NCBI RefSeq assembly: GCF_017876405.1
Contig: NZ_JAGINW010000001.1
Location: 3,609,203-3,673,202 of the forward strand
DNA: 64,000 bases
Direction of reading: 5' to 3'
DNA from: Kibdelosporangium banguiense
Lineage (GTDB): Bacteria > Actinomycetota > Actinomycetes > Mycobacteriales > Pseudonocardiaceae
The translations under genes were made by a program, and so were the position numbers. Shown here piece by piece: positions 8,115-16,524 of the stretch (positions within the stretch are counted from its first letter, which is position 1; each line of letters opens with the position of its first letter). The notes beneath the pieces were generated by a model. The model was not told the DNA's origin. It made no database searches and worked only from the letters and a program-made list of their open reading frames with translations.

Positions 8115-8144
8115 TGAGTACCGTGAGCCGGAAAGTGGTACTCA
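8115..8144. promoter_or_regulatory. 8-bp perfect inverted repeat, operator or terminator
   Basis: TGAGTACC (8115-8122) and GGTACTCA (8137-8144) are perfect complements separated by 14 bases. The position, 25 bases upstream of a LacI-like start codon, suggests an operator of the lost regulator. It could also be a weak terminator for the P450 gene. Confidence 0.45.
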
Positions 8145-8168
8145 CGAGGCGGACCGAAAGGGGAGGAG

Positions 8169-8231
8169 ATGGCGGGACGTGTCACACAGGCACAGGTGGC
8201 GCGGATTGCCGGCGTCTCGCGACGCCGCCCG
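8169..8231 (+). pseudogene. N-terminal remnant of a LacI-family regulator
   Basis: ATG 8169 follows a strong GGGGAGGAG. The first 17 codons, MAGRVTQAQVARIAGVS, match the beginning of the LacI helix-turn-helix. From codon 18 the homology stops and the frame runs on into a hairpin at 8300, so the gene was cut off just inside its DNA-binding domain. A fortuitous small ORF is possible but the strong ribosome site and the motif argue for a remnant. Confidence 0.5.
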
Positions 8232-8299
8232 GCGTATGCACGTTCTGCGCATTCCACACAACGGCACGTTGACGACCACGATCACCATGGGATGAGCAC

Positions 8300-8331
8300 G
8301 GCAGGCCCTCGTGCGTACACGAGGGCCTGCC
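8300..8331. terminator. Strong hairpin terminator at the end of the fds operon
   Basis: GGCAGGCCCTCGTG (8300-8313) pairs perfectly with CACGAGGGCCTGCC (8318-8331) over a four-base loop CGTA. It lies 12 bases after the stop of fdsD on the minus strand and can also stop transcription coming from the P450 side. There is no pronounced U-tract. Confidence 0.8.
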
Positions 8332-8343
8332 AGGGTGTTCGTC

Positions 8344-8565
8344 TTACTGCGGTGGCGCTATCTGGCGCGCGGCCGCTATCACCAGCGGGTCGAGCGAGGC
8401 CGCGTCGGACTGGACGCGGGCGAGCAGATCGGCCTTCATCCGCGGGTCCCAGAACTTGCGGATGTGGTTGGCGATCGCGGCCGCCGCCTCGTCGGCGGGG
8501 CGGTGGTGGAACTGCACCGCGATCTCGTTGGCCATCCTGACCTGCGGCGACATCGAATGGGCCAT
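8344..8565 (-). CDS. fdsD: NAD-dependent formate dehydrogenase, delta subunit
   Basis: 73 residues with the family signature RMANEIAVQF...IANHIRKFWDPRMKADLL. FdsD is a small subunit needed for assembly and activity of the soluble molybdenum formate dehydrogenase. Its ATG is one base after the fdsA stop, so translation is coupled. Last gene of the operon, followed by the strong hairpin at 8300-8331. Confidence 0.9.
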   Translation of the reverse strand: MAHSMSPQVRMANEIAVQFHHRPADEAAAAIANHIRKFWDPRMKADLLARVQSDAASLDPLVIAAARQIAPPQ

Positions 8566-8566
8566 C

Positions 8567-11380
8567 TCAGTCCAATACCGTCACGGGGATCTGGTCGAAA
8601 CCCGCGCCCTGCTTGGGCGGCACGGGGGTACGCAGTCCGACTTGGACAGCCGTCACCTTGTACTCCGGGCAGTTGGTCGCCCAGTCGGAGTTCTCGGTGG
8701 TGACGACGTTCGCGCCGGTCACGGGGTGGTGGAACGTTGTGTAGACCACGCCGACCGGCATCCGGTCCGACAGCACCGCGCGCAGCGCCGTCTCGCCGAC
8801 ACGACTGGACAACGAGACTTCATCGCCGTCGTTGATGCCACGGACTTCCGCGTCGTGCGGGTGGATCTCCAGCAGATCCTCGGGGTGCCAGGCCACGTTC
8901 GCCGTCCGGCGGGTCTGGGCACCGACGTTGTACTGGCTGAGGATCCGGCCGGTGGTCAGGATCAGCGGGTACTTGCGGGTGCTGCGCTCGTCGGTCGGCA
9001 CGAACGTGGTCGGCACGAAGTGACCCTTGCCGCGGACGAAGGCGTCCACGTGCATGATCGGCGTTCCCTCAGGGGCCTTCTCGTTGCACGGCCACTGGAT
9101 GCTGCCGAGCTTGTCCAGCCGGTCGAACGAGACACCGGCGAACGTCGGGGTCAGCGCGGCGATCTCGTCCATGATCTCGCGCGGGTGGTTGTAGCTCATC
9201 GGATAGCCCATGGCCTGGGCGATCTCGCAGGCGACTTCCCACTCGTGCTTGCCGGTCTTGGGCGCCATCACCGGCCGCACGCGGTTGATCCGGCGCTCGG
9301 CGTTGGTGAACGTGCCGTCCTTCTCCAGGAACGAGGTACCCGGCAGGAAGACGTGCGCCATCTTGGCGGTCTCGTTGATGAACAGGTCCTGGACCACAAG
9401 CAGGTCAAGGGATTCCAGCGCCGCGAACACGTGCTTGGTGTTCGGGTCGGACTGCGCGATGTCCTCGCCCTGCACGAACAAGGCGCGGAACGAGCCGTCG
9501 ATCGCGGCGTCGAACATGTTCGGGATCCGCAGGCCGGGCTCCGGCAGGATCGTGCGGCCCCACACGGCCTCGAACGTCTCGCGGACCGCGTCGTCGGACA
9601 CGTGCCGGTAGCCGGGAAGCTCGTGCGGGAACGAGCCCATGTCGCACGAACCCTGCACGTTGTTCTGACCGCGCAACGGGTTCACGCCGACACCGTCACG
9701 GCCGATGTTGCCGGTGGCCATGGCCAGGTTGGCCATGCCCATCACCATCGTCGAACCCTGGCTGTGCTCGGTCACGCCCAGGCCGTAGTAGATCGCCGAG
9801 TTGCCACCGGTGGCGTACAACCGCGCAGCCGCACGGAGATCCGCCGCGGGCACGCCCGTGATCGACTCGGTGGCCTCCGGGCTGTTCTCCGGACGGGCGA
9901 TGAACTCGGCCCACTCCTCGTAACCTTCGCACCGCTCGGCCACGAAGTCCTTTGCCACCAGGTCTTCGGTGACCACGACGTGTGCCAACGCGTTGACGAT
10001 GGCCACGTTCGTGCCTGGCTGCAGCTGAAGGTGGTACTGCGCCTCGACGTGCGGCGAGCGGACCAGGTCGATCCGGCGCGGGTCGATCACGACCAGCTTC
10101 GCGCCCTCGCGCAGCCGCTTCTTCATCCGGGAGGCGAACACCGGGTGGCCGTCGGTCGGGTTCGCGCCGATCACGACGATCACATCGGCCTTGGCCACGG
10201 ACTTGAAGTCCTGGGTGCCCGCCGAGGTGCCGAACGTCTGGTTCAGGCCGTAACCGGTCGGCGAGTGGCAGACGCGGGCGCACGTGTCGACGTTGTTGTT
10301 GCCGAACGCGGCACGCACCATCTTCTGCACCACGTAGACCTCTTCGTTGGTGGTACGCGAAGAGGTGATGCCGCCGATCGAGCCTGAGCCGTACTTCGCC
10401 TGCACCTCAAGGAGTTTGCGGGCGGTGTAGGAGATCGCGGTCTCCCAGTCGACGACCTGCCATTCGTCCTCAATGGACTCACGGATCATCGGGTTCATCT
10501 GGCGGTCGGGGTGTGTGGCGTAGCCGAACGCGAAACGGCCCTTGACACAGGAGTGGCCTTCGTTCGCGTCGCCGCCCTTGTAGGGCACCATCCGGACGAG
10601 CTCGTCACCGCGCAGCTCGGCCTTGAACGAGCAGCCGACGCCGCAGTACGCACACGTGGTGACCACGCTGCGAGTCGGCATTCCCAGCTCCACCACGGAC
10701 TTCTCCTGCAGCGTGGCCGTCGGGCACGCCTGCACGCACGCGCCACACGACACGCACTCGGAGCTCATGAAGTCCACGCCACCAGCGGAGACCTTCGACT
10801 CGAACCCGCGGCCCTCGATCGTCAGCGCGAACGTGCCCTGGACCTCGCTGCAGGCCCGGACACACCGCGAACACGCGATGCACTTGGACGCCTCGAAGTC
10901 GAAGTACGGGTTACTGCTGTCGGTGAGCAGGTCGAGGTGGTTCTCGCCCTCGTAGCCGTAGCGGACCTGCCGCAGGCCGACCACGCCGGACATGTCCTGC
11001 AGCTCGCAGTCGCCGTTGGCCGAGCAGGTCAGGCAGTCCAGCGGGTGGTCGGAGATGTACAGCTCCATGACGCCTTGGCGGAGTTTCTCCACCCTGGGCG
11101 TCTGCGTACGCACCTTCATGCCTTCGGCGACGGGCGTGGTGCAGGAGGCGGGCGTGCCTTTGCGGCCGTCGATCTCGACCAGGCAGAGACGGCACGAACC
11201 GAACGCTTCGAGACTGTCGGTCGCGCACAGCTTGGGAATATCGATTCCGGTCATGGCTGCGGCCCGCATGATCGAGGTGTTCGGCGGCACCGTGATCGGC
11301 ATGCCGTCGATCTCTACTGTGACTGTCGCTTCGCCTGGCTGGGCGGGTGTGCCCAGATCGGGTTCCTTCATCAGGGTCAT
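8567..11380 (-). CDS. fdsA: NAD-dependent formate dehydrogenase, alpha (molybdenum) subunit
   Basis: 937 residues from ATG 11380, which overlaps the fdsB stop (ATGA) after an AGGAG. Domains in order: N-terminal [2Fe-2S] domain (CRLCLVEIDG), His-Cys cluster (SDHPLDCLTCSANGDCELQ), two ferredoxin clusters (CIACSRCVRAC and CVSCGACVQACP), a [4Fe-4S] motif (CAYCGVGCSF) and the bis-MGD catalytic domain. The active-site residue is Cys in CARVCHSPTGYG near residue 371, not selenocysteine, with the expected neighbouring His. The enzyme oxidises formate to CO2 and passes electrons to FdsB for NAD reduction. Maturation by FdhD/FdsC must be encoded elsewhere. Confidence 0.95.
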   Translation of the reverse strand: MTLMKEPDLGTPAQPGEATVTVEIDGMPITVPPNTSIMRAAAMTGIDIPKLCATDSLEAFGSCRLCLVEIDGRKGTPASCTTPVAEGMKVRTQTPRVEKLRQGVMELYISDHPLDCLTCSANGDCELQDMSGVVGLRQVRYGYEGENHLDLLTDSSNPYFDFEASKCIACSRCVRACSEVQGTFALTIEGRGFESKVSAGGVDFMSSECVSCGACVQACPTATLQEKSVVELGMPTRSVVTTCAYCGVGCSFKAELRGDELVRMVPYKGGDANEGHSCVKGRFAFGYATHPDRQMNPMIRESIEDEWQVVDWETAISYTARKLLEVQAKYGSGSIGGITSSRTTNEEVYVVQKMVRAAFGNNNVDTCARVCHSPTGYGLNQTFGTSAGTQDFKSVAKADVIVVIGANPTDGHPVFASRMKKRLREGAKLVVIDPRRIDLVRSPHVEAQYHLQLQPGTNVAIVNALAHVVVTEDLVAKDFVAERCEGYEEWAEFIARPENSPEATESITGVPAADLRAAARLYATGGNSAIYYGLGVTEHSQGSTMVMGMANLAMATGNIGRDGVGVNPLRGQNNVQGSCDMGSFPHELPGYRHVSDDAVRETFEAVWGRTILPEPGLRIPNMFDAAIDGSFRALFVQGEDIAQSDPNTKHVFAALESLDLLVVQDLFINETAKMAHVFLPGTSFLEKDGTFTNAERRINRVRPVMAPKTGKHEWEVACEIAQAMGYPMSYNHPREIMDEIAALTPTFAGVSFDRLDKLGSIQWPCNEKAPEGTPIMHVDAFVRGKGHFVPTTFVPTDERSTRKYPLILTTGRILSQYNVGAQTRRTANVAWHPEDLLEIHPHDAEVRGINDGDEVSLSSRVGETALRAVLSDRMPVGVVYTTFHHPVTGANVVTTENSDWATNCPEYKVTAVQVGLRTPVPPKQGAGFDQIPVTVLD

Positions 11381-12909
11381 GACTTGGTCTCCTGTGCCCG
11401 TGTGAAGTCGTCCGGGAAGTGTTTCAGCGCGCTGAGCACCGGATTCGGCGTCAGGCCGCCCATCGCGCAGAGCGATCCGTCGATCATCAGCTCGCACAGG
11501 TCGTTCAGCACGGCCAGGTTGGAGTCCGGGTCCTGTCCGGCGACGATCTTGTCGATGGTCTCCACGCCACGCACCGAGCCCACCCGGCACGGGGTGCACT
11601 TGCCGCACGACTCCTCGGCGCAAAACTCCATCGCGAAGCGCGCCATGGCGGCCATGTCAACGGTGTCGTCGAAAACCACGATACCCCCGTGCCCGAGCAT
11701 CGCGTTCGCAGCGGCGAACGCCTCGTAGTCGAGCGGGAGGTCAAGCTGGTCGGCTGGCAGGTACGCACCGAGCGGGCCACCGACCTGCACCGCTCGTACC
11801 GGGCGCCCGGACCGGGTGCCACCGCCGTAATCGTTGATCAGTTCGCTCAGCGACATGCCGAACGCGGTCTCGAACACGCCACCGCACGCAATGTTGCCTG
11901 CCAGCTGGAAAACCTGCGTGCCCAGCGAGCGGCCCATGCCCAGCGCGGCGTAAGCCTCCGCGCCATCGGCCAGGATCGCGGGCACCGAGGCCAGCGTAAG
12001 CACGTTGTTGACGACCGTGGGTTTGCCGAACAGGCCCGTGATCGCGGGGATCGGCGGCTTGGCTCGGACCATGCCGCGCTTGCCCTCGAGGCTGTCGAGC
12101 ATCGAGGTTTCCTCGCCGCAGATGTAAGCGCCCGCGCCGACCCGGACGAACAGATCGAACTTCAAGCCGGAACCGAGGATGTTCTCGCCGAGCCAGCCGC
12201 GGGCGTAGCCGATCTCGATGGCCTGGCGCAGCGTGCGGACGGCATCCGGGTACTCGGAGCGAAGGTAGACGTAACCTTCGGTCGCGCCTGTTGCGTATGC
12301 CGCGATCGTCATGCCTTCGATGAGGCAGAACGGATCACCTTCGATGAGCATCCGGTCGGCGAACGTGCCGCTGTCGCCTTCGTCGGCGTTGCAGCAGACG
12401 AACTTCAGCTCGCCGGGAGTGTTGAGGACCGTGTTCCACTTGATGCCGGCGGGGAATCCCGCGCCGCCCCGGCCGCGCAGCCCGGAATCGGTCACCTGCG
12501 TGACAACCGCCTGCGGCTCAAGCTCCAAAGCGTTGCGCAGCCCGGCCATGCCACCGTTGGCGAGATAGTCGTCGGCGGAGAGCGGATCGGTGACACCGAC
12601 CCGTTTGAAGCAGAGCCGTGTCTGGTCCTTCATCCACTTCAGGTCGTCGACCAGACCGACCTTCAAGTCGTGGTCCGGGTTGTCCAGCAGCTCGGCGGCC
12701 TGATGCGGTGCGACCGGGCCGTAGCCGACGCGGCCTTCCGGGGTGTCGATCTCGACGAACGGCTCCAGCCAGAGCATGCCCCGGGAGCCGTTGCGGACCA
12801 CGCGGGCATCCAGGCCACGGGCCTCGGCCTCGCGCCGGATCGCCTCAGCGACCGCGTCAGCGCCGACCGAAACCGCGGCCGAATCCCGCGGGACATAGAT
12901 CGTGGTCAT
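11377..12909 (-). CDS. fdsB: NAD-dependent formate dehydrogenase, beta (NADH-binding) subunit
   Basis: 510 residues. The N-terminal ~120 residues are a thioredoxin-like domain, followed by a NuoF-like domain with the NADH/FMN loop GLRGRGGAGFPAGIKW, EGDPFCLIEGM, GAGAYICGEETSMLDSLEG, and the C-terminal [4Fe-4S] motif ESCGKCTPCRVG. It takes electrons from FdsA through iron-sulfur clusters to FMN and NAD. The start ATG 12909 overlaps the fdsG stop (ATGA) after a GGAAG, so upstream in-frame codons were rejected. Confidence 0.95.
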   Translation of the reverse strand: MTTIYVPRDSAAVSVGADAVAEAIRREAEARGLDARVVRNGSRGMLWLEPFVEIDTPEGRVGYGPVAPHQAAELLDNPDHDLKVGLVDDLKWMKDQTRLCFKRVGVTDPLSADDYLANGGMAGLRNALELEPQAVVTQVTDSGLRGRGGAGFPAGIKWNTVLNTPGELKFVCCNADEGDSGTFADRMLIEGDPFCLIEGMTIAAYATGATEGYVYLRSEYPDAVRTLRQAIEIGYARGWLGENILGSGLKFDLFVRVGAGAYICGEETSMLDSLEGKRGMVRAKPPIPAITGLFGKPTVVNNVLTLASVPAILADGAEAYAALGMGRSLGTQVFQLAGNIACGGVFETAFGMSLSELINDYGGGTRSGRPVRAVQVGGPLGAYLPADQLDLPLDYEAFAAANAMLGHGGIVVFDDTVDMAAMARFAMEFCAEESCGKCTPCRVGSVRGVETIDKIVAGQDPDSNLAVLNDLCELMIDGSLCAMGGLTPNPVLSALKHFPDDFTRAQETKS

Positions 12910-13397
12910 GCCTTCCCCGTCTCCGCACCGAGAATAAGAGCGTCCAACCGGTTCTCGTCGAGCTTGCCGTGCATCCGGCCGTTGATCTGGGCAGCGGGCC
13001 CCAGCGCGCAGTTGCCCAGGCAGAACACCTGCTCGAGGGTGACCGAGCCATCCGGCGTGGTCTGCCCCAGCTTGACCCCGAACACCTGCTGGACGTGCTC
13101 GGCGAGCTTCTCGGCGCCGACCGACTGGCAGGCCTCCGCCCGGCACAGTTTGACCACCGTGCGCCCAGCAGGCTCAGCCCGGAAATCGGTGTAAAAACTG
13201 ATCACGCCATGCACATCGGCCCGGGAGATGTTCAGCTCGCGGGCGAGAATCGGCACCATCTCAGGCCCGACATAACCGAACTCGGCCTGAATGCCATGCA
13301 GGATGGGCATCAGCGCACCACGGTCGCCGCGATGCGCGTCGACCACCGCACGCACCCGGTCGGCCAGTGAAACCGATACTGCTGGCTCGGGCGTCAT
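12906..13397 (-). CDS. fdsG: NAD-dependent formate dehydrogenase, gamma (NuoE-like) subunit
   Basis: 163 residues from ATG 13397, chosen because GGGAG sits seven bases upstream; ATG 13403 overlaps that site. NuoE-like [2Fe-2S] protein with cluster cysteines in CRAEACQSVG and CLGNCALGP. The helix region GALMPILHGIQAEFGYVG is typical. First gene of fdsGBA-D. Upstream (13404-13445) lies an AT-richer stretch with GTGTATACCGTATGC, which could be a GntR-type operator, but this is only a suggestion. Confidence 0.92.
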   Translation of the reverse strand: MTPEPAVSVSLADRVRAVVDAHRGDRGALMPILHGIQAEFGYVGPEMVPILARELNISRADVHGVISFYTDFRAEPAGRTVVKLCRAEACQSVGAEKLAEHVQQVFGVKLGQTTPDGSVTLEQVFCLGNCALGPAAQINGRMHGKLDENRLDALILGAETGKA

Positions 13398-13444
13398 GCT
13401 CATCTCCCAACGATACATCTGCATACGGTATACACAACGGTACC

Positions 13445-13990
13445 CAGTCCGCTCGCCCGGCGAAAGGCCCGGCAAGTGATCACGAGCCCTGACTTTCAGC
13501 TTCAGGTTAGGTCTTCCCGCCCCAGGTCGCGAGAGCCCGACCGCGGTCCGGCCAGATCAGCGGCCGTGTTTCGGATGGTGCTGCTTACCAGCGCTCAGCA
13601 ACCCGCCAAGCCTGTGTCCGGCCTCTCACCCGCGGGACCTGAACACCCGCCCTCCCAGGTCGCCGGACGCCTCCGGCCCCCGGAATCCAGCGTATCGACG
13701 AGGTCTGACATTCAGCGTTGCCTGCGTGCGTGCGCGGGTGAGCTGTCCACAGGCAGGGAGTTGTCCACAGTGCGGGCGGGCTTGGCCGAAACTTGTCGTA
13801 TATCGCCCGTAGGCTGGGTTTCGGGGGCCGAGGCCGCCGGGGTGCTCGTTTTCGGTTGCTGAAAGTTCTCTTGTGGCTGGTGTGGTGGTTGCGTTGGGCT
13901 CAGGTCGGCCTGGTTCACCGGATGCGGTTGCGGGAAAGTGGGCTTGGGACGGCTCTCGGGCTTGTTGTTCCGTTAGCCGGGGGAGAAACC
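13445..13990. other. Gene-poor interval with two DnaA-box-like sequences
   Basis: No convincing gene is seen. CTGTCCACA (13743-13751) and TTGTCCACA (13761-13769) lie in the same orientation 18 bases apart and match the actinobacterial DnaA box TTGTCCACA. A minus-strand open frame (13712-13918) is Pro/Gln-rich and reads like a disordered tail without an identifiable domain, so I do not call it a gene. Confidence 0.4.
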
Positions 13991-15001
13991 TCAGCCGATC
14001 TCTTTCGCCCAGGCGCTGACGACGGCGTGGTAGTCCGGCGCGTTGGGGGCGTAGTTGATCGAGTGGCCGTAGCCGTTGAGGATGTACGTCCTCAACTGGG
14101 CCTCAGGTGCGAAGAACGGCGCCTCGGACACGCGCAACGCCTCCGCCGACGAGCAGTCGCTGCCGAGCGGCGCGCCACAGAAGTGGTTGTCGTTGCCGAC
14201 GATCAGCATGACCGGTGCGTTGATCCGGCGCGTGGCGGGGATGACGACGTTGGTCAGCGCGATAGTGTCGATCGCCTCGGTCGCCGCGAAGACGTCCTTC
14301 GTGGTCTCGTCGAAGGTGATCGCGCCCGTGATGTTCGGGCCCGGCGCGTGGAACGAGGTGTAGCGGGTGCCTGGGCTGGTGGTCAGGTAGCCGGGGTCCA
14401 GACCGCCGCCGAGGCCCAGCGGCGCCGGGATCATGTTGGCCAGCACCGGAAGGACGGTGATCAGGTTCATCCGGTGGGTCATCCCGGTGACGAGCACACC
14501 GTCCACGTCGCGGTAGTTGCCCGCCTCGATCATCGCCATCGCCGCGCCGATCGAGTGCCCGCCGATGATCACCTTCTGGAACTGGGGCCGCACCTGCTGG
14601 ATCACCTCGTGCGCGGCCTGGGCCTGCGCGGAGGCGGTGACCAGCAGGCTCAGCGGTTTGGCGCTGCGTCCGGTGCCGAGCCGGTCGAGAGCCAGGGTGG
14701 CGAACCCGGCCTTGTTCATCGCCGCCCGGTACGAACGGGTGTCCGGCGAGAATTCGATGTCCCAATATGAACTGTTGTACGTCCCGCCGGGGATCAGGAC
14801 TTGTACCGTGGTCGCACCGCTCGGCTTGCACAGCTTTCCGTACATTGTGCCGAGGGTGACCGGGAAATTGAGGTCCTGGCACGTTACCGCGGCTTGTGCG
14901 GGCAGCGGCGACAATGCCAGGCAAACACCCAATGTGGTGAACGCGGTGGCCATGAACCGGCGGAATTGCCGGCGTTTTCGGGCAGCATGGAACCAACGCA
15001 C
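13991..15001 (-). CDS. Secreted alpha/beta hydrolase
   Basis: 336 residues from GTG 15001. That start is fixed by AGGAGGT nine bases upstream; the longer in-frame ATG 15028 lies upstream of it and would place the site inside the gene. A basic N-terminus and hydrophobic core (FMATAFTTLGVCLALSPLPAQA) form a signal peptide, probably cleaved after AQA. The nucleophile elbow is GGHSIG, the C-terminal catalytic His is in NGYGHSINY, and an acidic residue lies in LIVGNDNHFC. Cys pairs suggest disulfides. Probably an extracellular esterase or lipase of unknown substrate. Confidence 0.8.
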   Translation of the reverse strand: MRWFHAARKRRQFRRFMATAFTTLGVCLALSPLPAQAAVTCQDLNFPVTLGTMYGKLCKPSGATTVQVLIPGGTYNSSYWDIEFSPDTRSYRAAMNKAGFATLALDRLGTGRSAKPLSLLVTASAQAQAAHEVIQQVRPQFQKVIIGGHSIGAAMAMIEAGNYRDVDGVLVTGMTHRMNLITVLPVLANMIPAPLGLGGGLDPGYLTTSPGTRYTSFHAPGPNITGAITFDETTKDVFAATEAIDTIALTNVVIPATRRINAPVMLIVGNDNHFCGAPLGSDCSSAEALRVSEAPFFAPEAQLRTYILNGYGHSINYAPNAPDYHAVVSAWAKEIG

Positions 15002-15040
15002 GACAGAACGACCTCCTATGAAGAACACTCTTGTGAAAAC

Positions 15041-16360
15041 CTACTGATTACGGGCGGTCACGGTCATCGGCATCCGGCTCGGATATGCGGCGGAGGTGAA
15101 CTTCACCCGGACGGGCTGATCCGCGACCGGGACCAGCCGCCAGCGCGCGGCCACGGTCGCCGCCGCGATCACGATCTCGGTCTGCGCGAATGTGTTTCCC
15201 ATGCACTGGCGAACACCCGCGCCGAACGGGATGAACGCGCCACGAGGAAGTTTTTCCATCTTTTCCGGTTGCCATCGGTCGGGGTCGAAACGGTCCGGTT
15301 CGCCGTAGAACCGGGAGTCGAAATGCAGCATATGCGGACTGACGGTGACTTCGGCACCGGCCGGGATCGCAACGCCGCCGAGATCCACCGCCGCGGTCGA
15401 TCGGCGCATCAGAATCCAGACCGGATACATCCGCAGTACCTCGTTGACCACTTGCCGGGTATAGGTCAGTTCCGGCACGTCGGCGAATGTCACCGGCCGT
15501 CCGCCGAGCACTTCGTCGACCTCGGCGTGCAGCCGCCGCTCCACTTCCGGGTGCCGGGCGATCTCGTGGAACAGCCAGGCCAGTGCCAGCGCGGTGGTCT
15601 CGATGCCCGCGGTCAGCATCGACAGCACCTCGTCGTAAACCTGCTGGTCACTCATGCTTTCGCCGTCATCGTCGGCGGCCAGCAGCAAGGTGGACAGCAG
15701 GTCGCCGCGGTCCACGCCCTGCGCCCGCCAGTCCGCGATGACCTTGAACACGACCGCCTTCATCCGGGCCACCGCCTGGTCGAACTCCCGGTTGCCGGCA
15801 ATGGGCAGCCGCTCGACGAAACCGGGCGAGAGCGCGCGGATCATCCCCTGCTTGATGATGATGAAAATGGAGCGCCGGGCCTCGTCTGTCGCCTGTTTTC
15901 CCAGCTCGGTGGAGAACAGCGTCTCGCCGACGATCGTCACGGCCAGGCCCTGCATGTCGTGATCGATTTGCCGGACCTCGCCGGGCCGCCACGATTCAGC
16001 CATCTCCCGTGCCGCGCGAACCATCGTGGCGCTGTAGTGCGCGATCCGCTCGTGCCGGAAAGCGGGTTGAATCAATCGGCGTTGACGCAGGTGAAAGGGG
16101 CCGTTCGACAGCAGCAGGCCAGTCCCGATGTACGGCTGGAACTTGTCGAACATGGCTCCTTTCCGGAAATTGCTCCCATCGGTGAGCACCTGGTAGGTCA
16201 GTTCGGGACTGGTCACGAAATAGGTGGGCATCGTGCCCAGGAAGATCTTCACCACGTCGCTGTGTTTCGGCAGACCGGCGGTGAATCCGAATCGATGCCG
16301 TAGCATCGACGGCGTGTGCCCCAGCACAGGCCAGCGACCCGGTGCCACAGGGACGGGCAT
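15041..16360 (-). CDS. Cytochrome P450, CYP-terpene-oxidase-like
   Basis: 439 residues from ATG 16360, preceded by GAGGAG at five bases. It begins with the proline-rich PVAPGRWPVLGHTPSML, has I-helix LTAGIETTALALAW about 250, ExxR in VNEVLRMYP, the PERF-type DRFDPDRWQPEK, and haem motif FIPFGAGVRQCMGNTFAQ. This eukaryote-like layout is seen in actinobacterial sesquiterpene oxidases such as pentalenene oxygenase. No terpene synthase is nearby, so substrate is open. It ends 39 bases before the secreted hydrolase gene, suggesting co-transcription. Confidence 0.85.
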   Translation of the reverse strand: MPVPVAPGRWPVLGHTPSMLRHRFGFTAGLPKHSDVVKIFLGTMPTYFVTSPELTYQVLTDGSNFRKGAMFDKFQPYIGTGLLLSNGPFHLRQRRLIQPAFRHERIAHYSATMVRAAREMAESWRPGEVRQIDHDMQGLAVTIVGETLFSTELGKQATDEARRSIFIIIKQGMIRALSPGFVERLPIAGNREFDQAVARMKAVVFKVIADWRAQGVDRGDLLSTLLLAADDDGESMSDQQVYDEVLSMLTAGIETTALALAWLFHEIARHPEVERRLHAEVDEVLGGRPVTFADVPELTYTRQVVNEVLRMYPVWILMRRSTAAVDLGGVAIPAGAEVTVSPHMLHFDSRFYGEPDRFDPDRWQPEKMEKLPRGAFIPFGAGVRQCMGNTFAQTEIVIAAATVAARWRLVPVADQPVRVKFTSAAYPSRMPMTVTARNQ

Positions 16361-16524
16361 CCGTACTCCTCGCGGAGAAGATGAGAGACGGTACACAATA
16401 GGACCCATTCGGCGCAGATTGACAGCACCCGATCGGGTGGAGCGTGGTCACACCTATGGGTTAACAATCGTTCGTTCGCAGTAGGTAAGCTCTTAGCTTT
16501 CACAATCATGAAGAGGTGTTCCCG

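Noticed and set aside
8567..11623. Longer fdsA reading frame starting at 11623
   Set aside because: The extension overlaps most of the fdsB C-terminus; ATG 11380 has AGGAG and the ATGA overlap.
13743..13769. Replication origin
   Set aside because: Only two DnaA boxes are present and no dnaA, dnaN or box cluster is nearby.
13712..13918. Minus-strand Pro/Gln-rich open frame between fdsG and the secreted hydrolase
   Set aside because: No ribosome site, no domain and low-complexity composition; high-GC DNA gives many such frames.
15002..15028. Upstream ATG for the secreted hydrolase
   Set aside because: The AGGAGGT ribosome site lies inside that extension, so GTG 15001 is the start.
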